64,000 nucleotides of DNA from Phycisphaerales bacterium. GTDB taxonomy: Bacteria > Planctomycetota > Phycisphaerae > UBA1845. The position numbers and the translations under genes were made by a program. Positions within the stretch are counted from its first letter, which is position 1. The number at the start of each line of letters is the position of its first letter. This document shows positions 33,683 through 42,417 of this stretch, in pieces. The notes below the pieces were generated by a model. The model made no database searches. It saw only the letters and a program-made list of their open reading frames with translations, and had not been told where the DNA came from. The DNA lies in the NCBI GenBank assembly GCA_020639095.1, contig JACKHH010000008.1, positions 1-64,000 on the forward strand. Direction: 5' to 3'.

Positions 33683-35119
33683 TCAGGCGAGTTGCTCGAC
33701 GAGGAAGCCGGGCGCGCCCTCCTCGGCAGCCCGGTGCAGACGCGGTGTACACTTGGTGCGCTGCTGATACGTCCGCATCACGCCTTCGATGGTTTCGATC
33801 GCGGCATCGTCGTCGCGAATGAGCACCACGACCGTGCCACCGCAGCCCGTACCCGAAATGCGCGCACCATAGATTCCCGCAGCAGAGCCGGCGGAGCGCA
33901 ACAAGCTCACCAGCGCGTCGCTCTCGATGCTTCCCAAACCGCAGCGCTGCCCGTAGCTCCAGTGCGAGGCGTACATCAACTCACCGGCTTCGATGATCGC
34001 GTTGTCGTCACCGGAACGACGAGCACGTGTGATGCGATCGGCGAACTGGCGAACGCGATCCTCTTCGTAAATGTGGTGCTCCGCCCGCGAACGCACCTTG
34101 TAGATCACGTTTGGTTCGATTGGAATGGGCGCGTTATCCAGCGGTCCGAAGCGTTCGAGGAACTGCGAACCCTTGAGCTTGGTCGGAATGCAGTCGCGCA
34201 GGTGATCGACGAAATCGGTGATCGACACGCGTGCGAGATAGCCATCCCACATCGGCGCGCCGCACACCTCGGGCATTAATCGGGCGATGATCTCGCGGCC
34301 CATCAGCGCCGCAGTAAAGGCGGCCGCACATTTCTGATGCGTCTGCTCGTGGCGCGTGCCGCAATCAATGCCAACGAGCGCAACGCCATTTGGCAGCCGC
34401 AGCGAATCGCACACCGCAAACGGCGAGCACGTCACCTGGAGCAACTCGCCAGGTTTACCCAAGAGCGGAGCCGCCTGCGACATGATGCCCGTCGGGCACG
34501 CCAGCAATTCGTTCTGCGCCACGCGACAGGCTGAACTGATTCGCGCAGCGTCGATCTCCGAACCGGTCGCACGCGTCAAAGCAGCGGCTGTCGCTGCCTG
34601 CACCGCGGACAGGAAGGCGGCATCGGCGCGAATCTCACGTTCGGACTCGACGTAAACGGTCCAGCCACCGGCGTAATGCGGAACGACGCGTTCGAGCAGC
34701 AAGGCATGGGCAGCTGCGAGCACCGCCTTCTGGGCTGCACCGTCGACGCCCGCGACCTTCTCGCGAATGGCCTCAATCGGCGCCGGCGCATCACCGGCAT
34801 AAAACGCAGCCAATTCCCAGCTTTGATCCGCGCCGTGACCATTGCGACCCGCGCGTTCCGCACCGGCGTGCGAAGCCACCACATTCAAATGCTGATCGGT
34901 GCGCGGCGCGAGCGCGACGCGTACCGCTTCGTTGCAAGGAACAGCCAAGGTGAGCGCGCCGCTGAGCTCCGCGATGCCGCCCATCACGTCGAGCGCGATG
35001 GGTGCGCGCGCCACGCAACTGACGGCAGCGCCGGCCAATTGGGAAACCCCAGTGCCCACGCGGCGTGCGAACGTCGCGGCGTCGTTGATCGTTTTGGTTT
35101 GTGTCGTTGATTCGTTCAT
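33683..35119 (-). CDS. GHMP kinase of the galactokinase/L-arabinokinase type
   Basis: This 478-residue protein belongs to the GHMP kinases. Motif 1 is VARAPIALDVMGGIAELSG, closer to the plant L-arabinokinase version (DVMGGIADYSG) than to galactokinase (LIGEHTDYxxG). Motif 2 is represented by ACPTGIMSQAAPLLG and motif 3 by RISGTGCGGTVVVL. An N-terminal glycosyltransferase half, present in plant L-arabinokinase, is absent. It should phosphorylate a sugar at the anomeric carbon using ATP, but which sugar is unknown. Classical galactokinase is about 390 residues; the extra length is in the middle. No sugar uptake or nucleotidyltransferase gene is adjacent. The ATG at 35119 has no clear ribosome binding site. 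Confidence 0.8.
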   Translation of the reverse strand: MNESTTQTKTINDAATFARRVGTGVSQLAGAAVSCVARAPIALDVMGGIAELSGALTLAVPCNEAVRVALAPRTDQHLNVVASHAGAERAGRNGHGADQSWELAAFYAGDAPAPIEAIREKVAGVDGAAQKAVLAAAHALLLERVVPHYAGGWTVYVESEREIRADAAFLSAVQAATAAALTRATGSEIDAARISSACRVAQNELLACPTGIMSQAAPLLGKPGELLQVTCSPFAVCDSLRLPNGVALVGIDCGTRHEQTHQKCAAAFTAALMGREIIARLMPEVCGAPMWDGYLARVSITDFVDHLRDCIPTKLKGSQFLERFGPLDNAPIPIEPNVIYKVRSRAEHHIYEEDRVRQFADRITRARRSGDDNAIIEAGELMYASHWSYGQRCGLGSIESDALVSLLRSAGSAAGIYGARISGTGCGGTVVVLIRDDDAAIETIEGVMRTYQQRTKCTPRLHRAAEEGAPGFLVEQLA

Positions 35120-35223
35120 CGTTGTTGACGTTGTTCGTCTATCTTAAGCGACCCCGTCGCACCGATGCAACACCGCCCGGCCCCAGCAGTACCGCCGAAC
35201 CGACAACAGTTAACACGTGTGAA

Positions 35224-35625
35224 TCACGTCGTCTTGGACGCTTCTTCGAGCACGTGACTCTCTACGAAAATCGGAGTGCCCGAAGCAACCCCCAACGCGA
35301 TGGCGTCGGACGGACGCGCATCAACCTCCATGAGCTCGCCGTCTCGACGGATGATCAGCGTGGCGTAAAACGTGTGATCACGCAAGTCGGAGATGACGAT
35401 CTGCTCGCATTCGCACCCCAACGTCTCAATGACGTTCGCGAGCAAATCGTGCGTCATCGGCCGAGGCGTCCGCAACCCCTTCAGTCGCCTGTCGATGGCC
35501 AACGCTTCATTGATACCGATCAGAATAGGCAGATGGCGATCGCCATCGCGCTCTTTGAGGATGATCACCTGCGAATCGCTCGTTTCAACGATAATCGTTC
35601 GAGCGAGATCCATTCTGACCAACAT
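35224..35625 (-). CDS. Bifunctional nuclease family (DUF151) protein
   Basis: The protein has about 133 residues and the single BFN domain: VIILKERDGDRHLPILIGINEALAID, TPRPMTHDLLANVIETLG, TFYATLIIR and DARPSDAIALGVASGTPIFV are its conserved blocks. Family members have been reported to have DNase and RNase activity, but their cellular roles are unclear. The ATG at 35625 is preferred since MLVRMDLARTIIVE matches family starts; a TTG at 35685 would overlap the panB stop as TTGA. It follows panB on the same strand, probably in one transcript. Confidence 0.88.
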   Translation of the reverse strand: MLVRMDLARTIIVETSDSQVIILKERDGDRHLPILIGINEALAIDRRLKGLRTPRPMTHDLLANVIETLGCECEQIVISDLRDHTFYATLIIRRDGELMEVDARPSDAIALGVASGTPIFVESHVLEEASKTT

Positions 35626-35681
35626 CAGCACGCACTCACACGGCTCGACCGGTTTCAACTTATCCCGCGCGAAAAACGCTG

Positions 35682-36629
35682 TCAAGCAAGCGTTTCACGC
35701 GCCGCACGCGCTGGTGTTTGCGTGTCACCCTGGGGCGCGCGCACACCGCGTGACGCAAGCAAGTCGCGCAACATTTCAAGTTCCTGCGGCGACATGGTCA
35801 GACCATTTTCGACCGTGGGGAACGCCTGCTGCGCAATGTCCTCCACGTATTCGGAGAACGCACCGACGAGTACGTCGTGCAGATTGGCGTAGCGCTTCAC
35901 ACTACGCGGGGGATGACCCCCGCCAAACCCCAACATGTCGTGCAACACAACCACGGTACCATCGCAATGCGGTCCCGCGACGCAACCAATCACCGGAAGC
36001 GTGGTGCGCTCCGCGATCGTTTGCGCAACTTCATTGGGCACGGCTTCGAGCAAGAGCGCAACCGCGCCGGCCTGCTCCATGAGCGCTGCGTCTTCAACCA
36101 GTCGCAGCGCGCTCACCGCGTCCTTGCCCTGCGCGCGATAGCCACCATGCGCGTGAATCGATTGCGGCTTGAGTCCAAGGTGCGCAATCACGGGAATCGA
36201 CGCCGTCGACAGCGCCTCAACCGTGCGCACCAGACGGCGATCAACTTCAATCTTCACCGCATCGCAACCCGCCTCGGCCATGAACCGGCCCGCGTTGCGA
36301 ATGGCTTCGGTTTCCGACACTTGATACGTCAGGTATGGCATGTCGCCGATAACGAACGCGCTCGGCGCGCCGCGACGAACCGCCTCGGTAACCACCAGCA
36401 GATGATCCAGCTTGACCGGCAAGGTCGACGTGTGCCCCAGGCAAACTTCGCCGTAGGTATCGCCGACAAGGATGACATCGACGCCCGCTTCCGACATCAG
36501 CCGGGCGACGGTGAAGTCGTAGCAGGTGAGCACCGCGAACTTGCGCCGATCGCGCTTGCACGCCTGGAGGGTCGCGAGAGTGGTCTTGGTTCTCGATGGC
36601 ATCAACATCAAGCTTAAACCGTCCGGCAT
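35682..36629 (-). CDS. panB: 3-methyl-2-oxobutanoate hydroxymethyltransferase
   Basis: This 315-residue TIM-barrel enzyme makes ketopantoate for pantothenate and coenzyme A synthesis. Conserved blocks are LTCYDFTVARLMSEAGVDVILVGD, the metal-binding region GDMPYL, AHLGLKPQSIHAHGGY and the catalytic Glu in LLLEAVPNE. The tail beyond about 285 is longer and more variable than usual. The first ATG at 36629 is used, but ATGs at 36608 and 36602 are also possible and no strong ribosome binding site decides. panC and panD are not in the window. The bifunctional-nuclease gene follows directly. Confidence 0.95.
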   Translation of the reverse strand: MPDGLSLMLMPSRTKTTLATLQACKRDRRKFAVLTCYDFTVARLMSEAGVDVILVGDTYGEVCLGHTSTLPVKLDHLLVVTEAVRRGAPSAFVIGDMPYLTYQVSETEAIRNAGRFMAEAGCDAVKIEVDRRLVRTVEALSTASIPVIAHLGLKPQSIHAHGGYRAQGKDAVSALRLVEDAALMEQAGAVALLLEAVPNEVAQTIAERTTLPVIGCVAGPHCDGTVVVLHDMLGFGGGHPPRSVKRYANLHDVLVGAFSEYVEDIAQQAFPTVENGLTMSPQELEMLRDLLASRGVRAPQGDTQTPARAARETLA

Positions 36630-36795
36630 CTTTCGACAAGGTATGAAGTTGCAGCAGATATCGCCCCCGTCAATTTGACGGGTTTGGCGCGCCGACTAAG
36701 ATAACCGGCTCGTGGAATTCGGCCCCCGGGCGCGCATTTCATCGGTGGTGCGGAGTCCGCCGACCGTCGTCATTGCTGCCGTTACGGCATCTCGC

Positions 36796-37215
36796 ATGGG
36801 CACACTGGAAGACAGTTTTCGTGAACTCGCCCGCAGCATGGGCGCCATGATCGACGGTGTCACCGGCCCGAACTATTTCCGTTCGTCGGCGCGTGACTCC
36901 TGGGACCCGCAGCTCAACGTCTATGAAATGACGGACAAGCTGGTCGTGTGTGTCTCACTCGCCGGTATCCAACCCGGCGATCTCGACGTGCAGGTCGACG
37001 CGGGCATCCTGCACATTCGCGGACATCGCCCGAAACCGACCGTGCCCGACGCCACCAGCGAAATCAGCGTCCACCTGATGGAGATCGACTCGGGCAGGTT
37101 CCATCGCAAGATTCCGGTACCGCCCGATCTCGACTTCGACGCGTGTACTGCGAACTACAAGAACGGCTACGTTTGGATCATTCTTCCGCGCGCGCGCGAT
37201 CAACGTCACGGATAA
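36796..37215 (+). CDS. Hsp20/alpha-crystallin family small heat-shock protein
   Basis: This 139-residue protein has the alpha-crystallin domain: WDPQLNVYEMTDKLVVCVSLAGIQPGDLDVQV, the loop ILHIRGHRP, and the final strand TANYKNGYVWIILPR, equivalent to the usual A-x-x-x-n-GvL. It should hold unfolding proteins. The ATG at 36796 is preferred, since an upstream GTG at 36712 adds a basic stretch unlike the family. The C-terminal I-x-I motif appears weak (IILP). It ends 5 bases before lon, so the two form a protein quality control operon. Confidence 0.85.
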   Translation: MGTLEDSFRELARSMGAMIDGVTGPNYFRSSARDSWDPQLNVYEMTDKLVVCVSLAGIQPGDLDVQVDAGILHIRGHRPKPTVPDATSEISVHLMEIDSGRFHRKIPVPPDLDFDACTANYKNGYVWIILPRARDQRHG

Positions 37216-37220
37216 AGCGA

Positions 37221-39839
37221 ATGCCCGAAGCCGACGAGCACACAACCGACGCGCCCAACTCAACGCTCACGCCCCCGGAGGACAACACCGAGGAGCGCGT
37301 TGAAGTTTCGCAAAACGCCCCCCGCGACGACGACGATCCCGGTATCCCCGCGACGCTGCCCGTGCTGCCGGTGCGCGACAGCGTGGCGTTCCCCGGTACC
37401 GTTATGCCGCTCACCGTCAACCGTGAGAAACCCAAGAAGGTGCTCGACCTCGCGCTCGCCAGCGACAAGTTGATCGGCGTGTTCGCGCAGCGCTCCGAAG
37501 ACACCGAGGATCCGGAGCTTAACGACCTCTACCGCATCGGTACCGCGTGTCGCATTCTCAAGATGCTCAAGATGCCCGACGGTACCGAGACGATTATCGT
37601 CCACGGCTTGGCGCGCGTGGGCATCGAGGAGATTACGCAGGACACGCCCTATCTCACCGCCCGCGTGCATCATCGCGTCGACAGTGAGGATTCGTCCGTC
37701 GAATTGCAGGCGCTGATGCACAACGTGCGTCACGCAGCCGATCGCGTGATGGAGCTTTCGCCGAACATCCCGGAAGAGGCGAAAATGGTGATCGACAACA
37801 TCACCACGCCCGGGGGCATGGCCGATTTTCTCGCGGCAAACCTCTCGCTTTCACTGGTGTACCGGCAGGAATTGCTGGAAACCTTCGACGTTTCGGATCG
37901 CCTGCGGAAGGTCTATGCAGCCCTGTCGAGCCAGCTCGAAGTGCTCGAGCTCTCGCAGCAGCTTCGCGATCAGGTGCGCGATCGCATGGACAAATCGCAG
38001 CGCGAGTACTACCTCCGCGAGCAGATGAAGGCCATCCAGTCGGAACTCGGTCAGTCCGATGCGCGGCAGCAGGAAGTCGAACGCCTGCGCAAGCAGGTCG
38101 AGGACGCCAAGCTTTCCGAGCAGGCCGCCGAAGCCGCGAATCGCGAAATCGATCGCATGGTGGCACTGCCGCAGGCTTCACCGGAGTATTCCGTTGCGCT
38201 CGATTACGTCGAGTGGCTCACGTCTTTGCCTTGGGCGAACGCGACCGAGGACAACCTCGACCTCCAGCGCGCCGAACGCATCCTGAACACCGATCACTAC
38301 GGGTTGACGAAAATCAAGCAGCGCATCCTCGAATCGCTCGCGGTGCGCAAGCTCAATCCCAACGGCAAGGCGTCGATTCTTTGCTTCGCCGGTCCGCCGG
38401 GCGTGGGCAAGACGTCGCTGGGACGCAGCATCGCGCGGGCACTGGGACGCGAGTTCATCCGCATGTCGCTTGGTGGCGTACGCGATGAAGCCGAGATTCG
38501 CGGACATCGGCGTACGTACGTCGGCGCCATGCCCGGGCGCATCGTTCAGGAAATCCGCAAGTGCGGCGCGAACAACCCGGTATTCATGCTCGATGAGGTC
38601 GACAAACTCGGCAACGACTTCCGTGGCGATCCGTCGTCCGCATTGCTCGAAGTGCTCGACCCGCAGCAAAACAACACCTTCACGGATCACTATCTCGACG
38701 TCGCGTTCGACCTGTCGCAGGTGTTCTTCATCGCCACCGCGAACTACATGGAGATGGTCCCACCGGCCCTTCGCGACCGCATGGAGGTCATCTACCTTTC
38801 GAGCTACACGCAGCGCGAGAAGCTGGAGATTGCACGTCACTATTTGGTTCCGCGGCAACTCGTGGAAACGGGCCTGTCTGCCGATCGGATCACATTTACG
38901 TCCGACGCGTTGAATGCGATCATCAACGGCTACACGCGTGAAGCCGGAGTTCGCGAATTGGAGCGTCAGGTCGGCGCAGTGTGTCGCGCGCTGGCTGCGC
39001 GCGTCGTCCGCGGTGAGATCGAAAGTCGCCGCGTTACGCCACACCTGGTCGAGGAACTCCTCGGCCCCGTCGAGTACGTCTCGGAAATCGCAGCCCGTGA
39101 GGGGCTGCCAGGAGTCGTCACCGGGCTTGCATACACGACGGCTGGTGGCGAAATCCTCTTCATTGAGGCGTCACGTATGCCCGGTGGCGGTAATTTGGCG
39201 CTCACCGGTCAGATCGGCGACGTGATGCGCGAGAGCGCGCACGCGGCCTATTCGCTCATCCGCAGCCGAGCCCGCAATTACCGTATTCCCAATCGCGCGA
39301 TCTTCGAATTCGACCTGCACGTACACATACCGGCAGGTGCGGTCCCCAAAGACGGTCCGTCGGCGGGCGTGGCGATGGCCACAGCGATGGTGTCGGCGAT
39401 GAAGGAGAAACCGGTCGACCCGCTGACCGCGATGACCGGAGAAATCACCTTGCGCGGCGCGGTGCTGCCGGTGGGCGGCATCAAGGAAAAGGTCCTGGCG
39501 GCGCATCGCGCGGGCATTCGCCGCATCTTCCTGCCGATGCACAACGTCAAGGACCTGCACGAGATTCCGCAGGAAGTGCTCGACGACCTGCAAATCGTTC
39601 CGGTCAAAACACTGGACGATGTGCTCGCGGGCGCCTTCAAAATGACGCCGCAAAGCAAACCGGCGCGCGTCACCGGTCCGCGGCGCAGCAAGAAGCAAAC
39701 GGCAGCACGGAAGAAGAAAACACCCAGCCGCGGAAAAGCACCGCCGCGTAAGAAAACGAAGCGGCGAAAATCGGGCGCCGTTTCCAAGAAGCCCATCAAG
39801 AAGGCCGCGAAGAAGAAGCCCGCCAAGAAGAAGAAATGA
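37221..39839 (+). CDS. lon: ATP-dependent protease Lon with lysine-rich C-terminal tail
   Basis: This 872-residue protein has the LON N-domain (about 42-245, starting LPVLPVRDSVAFPGTVMPL) and a coiled helical region. The AAA+ module has Walker A GPPGVGKT at 391-398 and Walker B FMLDEVDK. The protease domain has the catalytic dyad S714 (PKDGPSAG) and K757 (IKEKVL). Lon usually ends near 780-820 residues. Here the last 60 residues or so are Lys/Arg/Pro-rich (RKKKTPSRGKAPPRKKTKRR and onward to KKPAKKKK), resembling histone H1. The N-terminus also has an acidic extension of about 40 residues. The ATG at 37221 follows hsp20 by 5 bases; the upstream open frame is an overlap artefact. Confidence 0.96.
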   Translation: MPEADEHTTDAPNSTLTPPEDNTEERVEVSQNAPRDDDDPGIPATLPVLPVRDSVAFPGTVMPLTVNREKPKKVLDLALASDKLIGVFAQRSEDTEDPELNDLYRIGTACRILKMLKMPDGTETIIVHGLARVGIEEITQDTPYLTARVHHRVDSEDSSVELQALMHNVRHAADRVMELSPNIPEEAKMVIDNITTPGGMADFLAANLSLSLVYRQELLETFDVSDRLRKVYAALSSQLEVLELSQQLRDQVRDRMDKSQREYYLREQMKAIQSELGQSDARQQEVERLRKQVEDAKLSEQAAEAANREIDRMVALPQASPEYSVALDYVEWLTSLPWANATEDNLDLQRAERILNTDHYGLTKIKQRILESLAVRKLNPNGKASILCFAGPPGVGKTSLGRSIARALGREFIRMSLGGVRDEAEIRGHRRTYVGAMPGRIVQEIRKCGANNPVFMLDEVDKLGNDFRGDPSSALLEVLDPQQNNTFTDHYLDVAFDLSQVFFIATANYMEMVPPALRDRMEVIYLSSYTQREKLEIARHYLVPRQLVETGLSADRITFTSDALNAIINGYTREAGVRELERQVGAVCRALAARVVRGEIESRRVTPHLVEELLGPVEYVSEIAAREGLPGVVTGLAYTTAGGEILFIEASRMPGGGNLALTGQIGDVMRESAHAAYSLIRSRARNYRIPNRAIFEFDLHVHIPAGAVPKDGPSAGVAMATAMVSAMKEKPVDPLTAMTGEITLRGAVLPVGGIKEKVLAAHRAGIRRIFLPMHNVKDLHEIPQEVLDDLQIVPVKTLDDVLAGAFKMTPQSKPARVTGPRRSKKQTAARKKKTPSRGKAPPRKKTKRRKSGAVSKKPIKKAAKKKPAKKKK

Positions 39840-39902
39840 CAGGCCGTGGTTCGCGCCTTTGCGGCCAACGTCGCGTAAGGCATCGAGCGGAAGAAGCACA
39901 CG

Positions 39903-41024
39903 ATGAGGCTACCGGTACGAACAGATACCCTCGCGACCCGCGGTCTGCTGGGGCTGCGCGAACGCGATCTGGCGCAGGCGATGACGCAGCGCGGCGAACC
40001 CGCCTATCGCGCGCGGCAGGTGCTCGACTGGATCTACCGCAGTGGCGTCGAGTCGTTCGACGCGATGAACAACCTGCCGAAGAAGCTCCGCGAATCGCTC
40101 GCGGCGGAGTTTCACCTCTACGAATCGACAATCATCGCGGACCAGGTCGCCAGTGACGGCACGCGCAAGCTACTGCTGCGTTGGGCGGACGGTTCCACCA
40201 GCGAGTGCGTGATGATCCCCGACGAGAAGCGCCGCACCGCGTGCATCTCGACACAGGTGGGTTGTGCGGTCGGGTGCGTGTTTTGTGCGAGCGGAATCGA
40301 AGGCGTCGCTCGCGACCTGTCCGCCGCTCAGATCGTCGAACAGGCCATGCGCGTTCGCGGCATCTGCGCGATGGGCGGTGCCCGCCTCTCGAATGTCGTC
40401 TTCATGGGCCTCGGCGAACCGCTTGCGAACTACCGCAACACCGTGGACGCGCTGCACATCATCAATGACGAACACTGCGTCGGGATCGCCGCGCGCAAGA
40501 TCACGGTGAGCACCGTCGGTTTGCCGTCGCAAATGAAGCGACTGGCCGATGAAAGCATGCAGATCACGCTCGCGCTCTCGCTGCACGCCCCCACCGACAC
40601 GCTCCGCCAGGTGCTCATCCCCTGGGCGAAACGCGTGCGCATCGCGGAATTGGTCGACGCGTGTAAGTACTATTTCGCAAAGACGGGCCGTGAGATCACA
40701 CTGGAGTATGTCCTGCTCGGCGGAGTGAATGACAAACTCGACCATGCCGACGGCGTCGCGAAGATTTGCCACGACATGCGCGCCAACGTGAACCTCATCC
40801 GCTACAACCCGGTGTCGAGCCTGCCGTACAAGCGGCCGACATCTGAGAGCGCTCAGGCATTTCTCGAACGCCTGCGCGAGCGCGGGGTGAATGCCCACCT
40901 GCGGAGAAGTCGCGGTTTGGACATCGATAGTGCGTGCGGCCAGCTTCGCCGGCGCATCGCGGAGCAACAACTCACAACGCAGGATGATTCAAGCGCAGCG
41001 GCGGATGAGCCCGCCGCGTCGTGA
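39903..41024 (+). CDS. rlmN: 23S rRNA A2503 C2-methyltransferase RlmN
   Basis: This 373-residue radical-SAM methyltransferase modifies A2503 of 23S rRNA and A37 of some tRNAs. The cluster-binding Cys are C121, C125 and C128 (CAVGCVFCASG). VFMGLGEPL and ALSLHAPTDTLR are conserved SAM-binding blocks. The C-terminal Cys that carries the methyl group is in SRGLDIDSACGQLR. The ATG is preceded by GGAAGAAG. The tail beyond the catalytic Cys is short and polar. It follows lon by 63 bases on the same strand and ends near the stop of a convergent TPR gene. Confidence 0.95.
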   Translation: MRLPVRTDTLATRGLLGLRERDLAQAMTQRGEPAYRARQVLDWIYRSGVESFDAMNNLPKKLRESLAAEFHLYESTIIADQVASDGTRKLLLRWADGSTSECVMIPDEKRRTACISTQVGCAVGCVFCASGIEGVARDLSAAQIVEQAMRVRGICAMGGARLSNVVFMGLGEPLANYRNTVDALHIINDEHCVGIAARKITVSTVGLPSQMKRLADESMQITLALSLHAPTDTLRQVLIPWAKRVRIAELVDACKYYFAKTGREITLEYVLLGGVNDKLDHADGVAKICHDMRANVNLIRYNPVSSLPYKRPTSESAQAFLERLRERGVNAHLRRSRGLDIDSACGQLRRRIAEQQLTTQDDSSAAADEPAAS

Positions 41025-41031
41025 TGTGTGG

Positions 41032-42141
41032 TTAGCCGCCGGCAGTCGTGCCTTCTGCGGCCATCTGCTGAAGCCGGTCGAGAATCCAATCACGCTGCGG
41101 GTTGTCGGGATCGAGTTGCAGCAGAATACGCCACGAACGCTCCGCCTTTTGCGACTCGCCCGCTTCCCAATACCTGCTGCCCAGGCGAGCGTGCAGATCG
41201 GCAGCCCGCGGGTCTTCCGCGACCGCTTTCTCCAGGAACTCAATGCAGGTACCCAGTTCACCGCGATCGGCATAGCGATCCGCCACGCGGCGATATGCGA
41301 CGGCCAGCGCGGCGGACAGGCGTGCCCGATCATTGGGAAATGCACGGTGCAGCCGGCGAAGGTAGCCCGCGAGATCGTCGGCGCGAAAGCACGCTTCGGC
41401 GAAATCGACGTACGCCTGCGTGCGTTCCTCGTCCGAAAGCGATGATGATTCCAGATCGCCTTCCAGTTCTTCAAACGCCTCAAGCGCACGGTCATACTGC
41501 CGACCGTCGAGCCAGATGCGCGCTTCCAGCAGCTTCACCGCCAGCGAATTCTCACCCAGCGCTTTTGCCCGCTGCAACTGAAAGGCAGCCGAGTCGCTCG
41601 ACGCCGCCCAAAATGCACCCGACTCCCCCACCACCGGTTCGATGAGCAGCGTTTCGTCGACGCGCTGCCCGGGCTCGCCGTCGGGGGCGTTCACCTTGGT
41701 CACGTCGCCGAAGATGCGATCGAGTGCGGCATAGGCCGCCGCAAGACGATAGTGCAACTCGCCATCCATCACGCCAAGTCGCCAGGCGCTGCGGAAGCGC
41801 TCCAACGCAAGCGCGTACTTGTGCTCGTGCATGTACACCTCGCCGAGACGGACGTGATCGGCTGCGATCTCGTCGAGACGCATGGCCGCGCGAATGTGCT
41901 CGCGTGCGTCGGCCCAGCGTTCGAGTTGGAAGTCGGCTTCGCCGAGCAGGCGGTGCACTTCCGCATCGTCGCCATCGGCGATGAGCGCCTCCAGCGCGGT
42001 GCGTGCCTCCTCGACACGCCCGCTTTCGAGCAAGTCGCGCGCACCAGCCACATCAATGGCTGCGTCGGAGGCGAGCGCAACGCGCCCGACGCAGATAGCG
42101 ACGACAACCCAACCCCAGTTTCCCAAGCTCAATCGTGGCAT
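41032..42141 (-). CDS. Exported TPR protein
   Basis: This 369-residue protein begins with a probable signal peptide (MPRLSLGNWGWVVVAICVGRVALAS, cut near residue 24). It consists of TPR-type helix pairs throughout: DLLESGRVEEARTALEALIA, LLGEADFQLERWADAREHI, RLGEVYMHEHKYALALERF and, near the end, CIEFLEKAVAEDPRAADLHARLGSRYWEAGESQKAERSWR. It is presumably periplasmic and scaffolds other proteins. The ATG at 42141 has GGAG upstream and is preferred over the in-frame codon at 42330. It converges on rlmN with only 7 bases between stops and is divergent from the histidine kinase gene. Confidence 0.83.
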   Translation of the reverse strand: MPRLSLGNWGWVVVAICVGRVALASDAAIDVAGARDLLESGRVEEARTALEALIADGDDAEVHRLLGEADFQLERWADAREHIRAAMRLDEIAADHVRLGEVYMHEHKYALALERFRSAWRLGVMDGELHYRLAAAYAALDRIFGDVTKVNAPDGEPGQRVDETLLIEPVVGESGAFWAASSDSAAFQLQRAKALGENSLAVKLLEARIWLDGRQYDRALEAFEELEGDLESSSLSDEERTQAYVDFAEACFRADDLAGYLRRLHRAFPNDRARLSAALAVAYRRVADRYADRGELGTCIEFLEKAVAEDPRAADLHARLGSRYWEAGESQKAERSWRILLQLDPDNPQRDWILDRLQQMAAEGTTAGG

Positions 42142-42417
42142 ACCGCCAGAACTCCGCTGCATTGGTCCATCGCACACCGGCCCGACGCACGACGGGTCCA
42201 TTGTACTGGTCTGGCTGGCTGCGACTACCACCCCGCCATAGCCAAGAGTACGTGCGGACACGCTATTATCTGATTGGCGCGGGGCACGGGCTGCGTATAA
42301 CCTGTGCCGACGGATTGGTGGCCAGGGCACTCCCGTGCCGAAACGTCACCTATGGACTGGGCTGACGCACAGCGCTCGCGTGTACCGACTCCGGGCACGG
42401 ACTTTCCGAGGATTGCA

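Noticed and set aside
36948..37220. Longer N-terminus of Lon overlapping hsp20
   Set aside because: The extra region is an out-of-frame reading of the hsp20 gene. The ATG at 37221 gives a normal Lon start.
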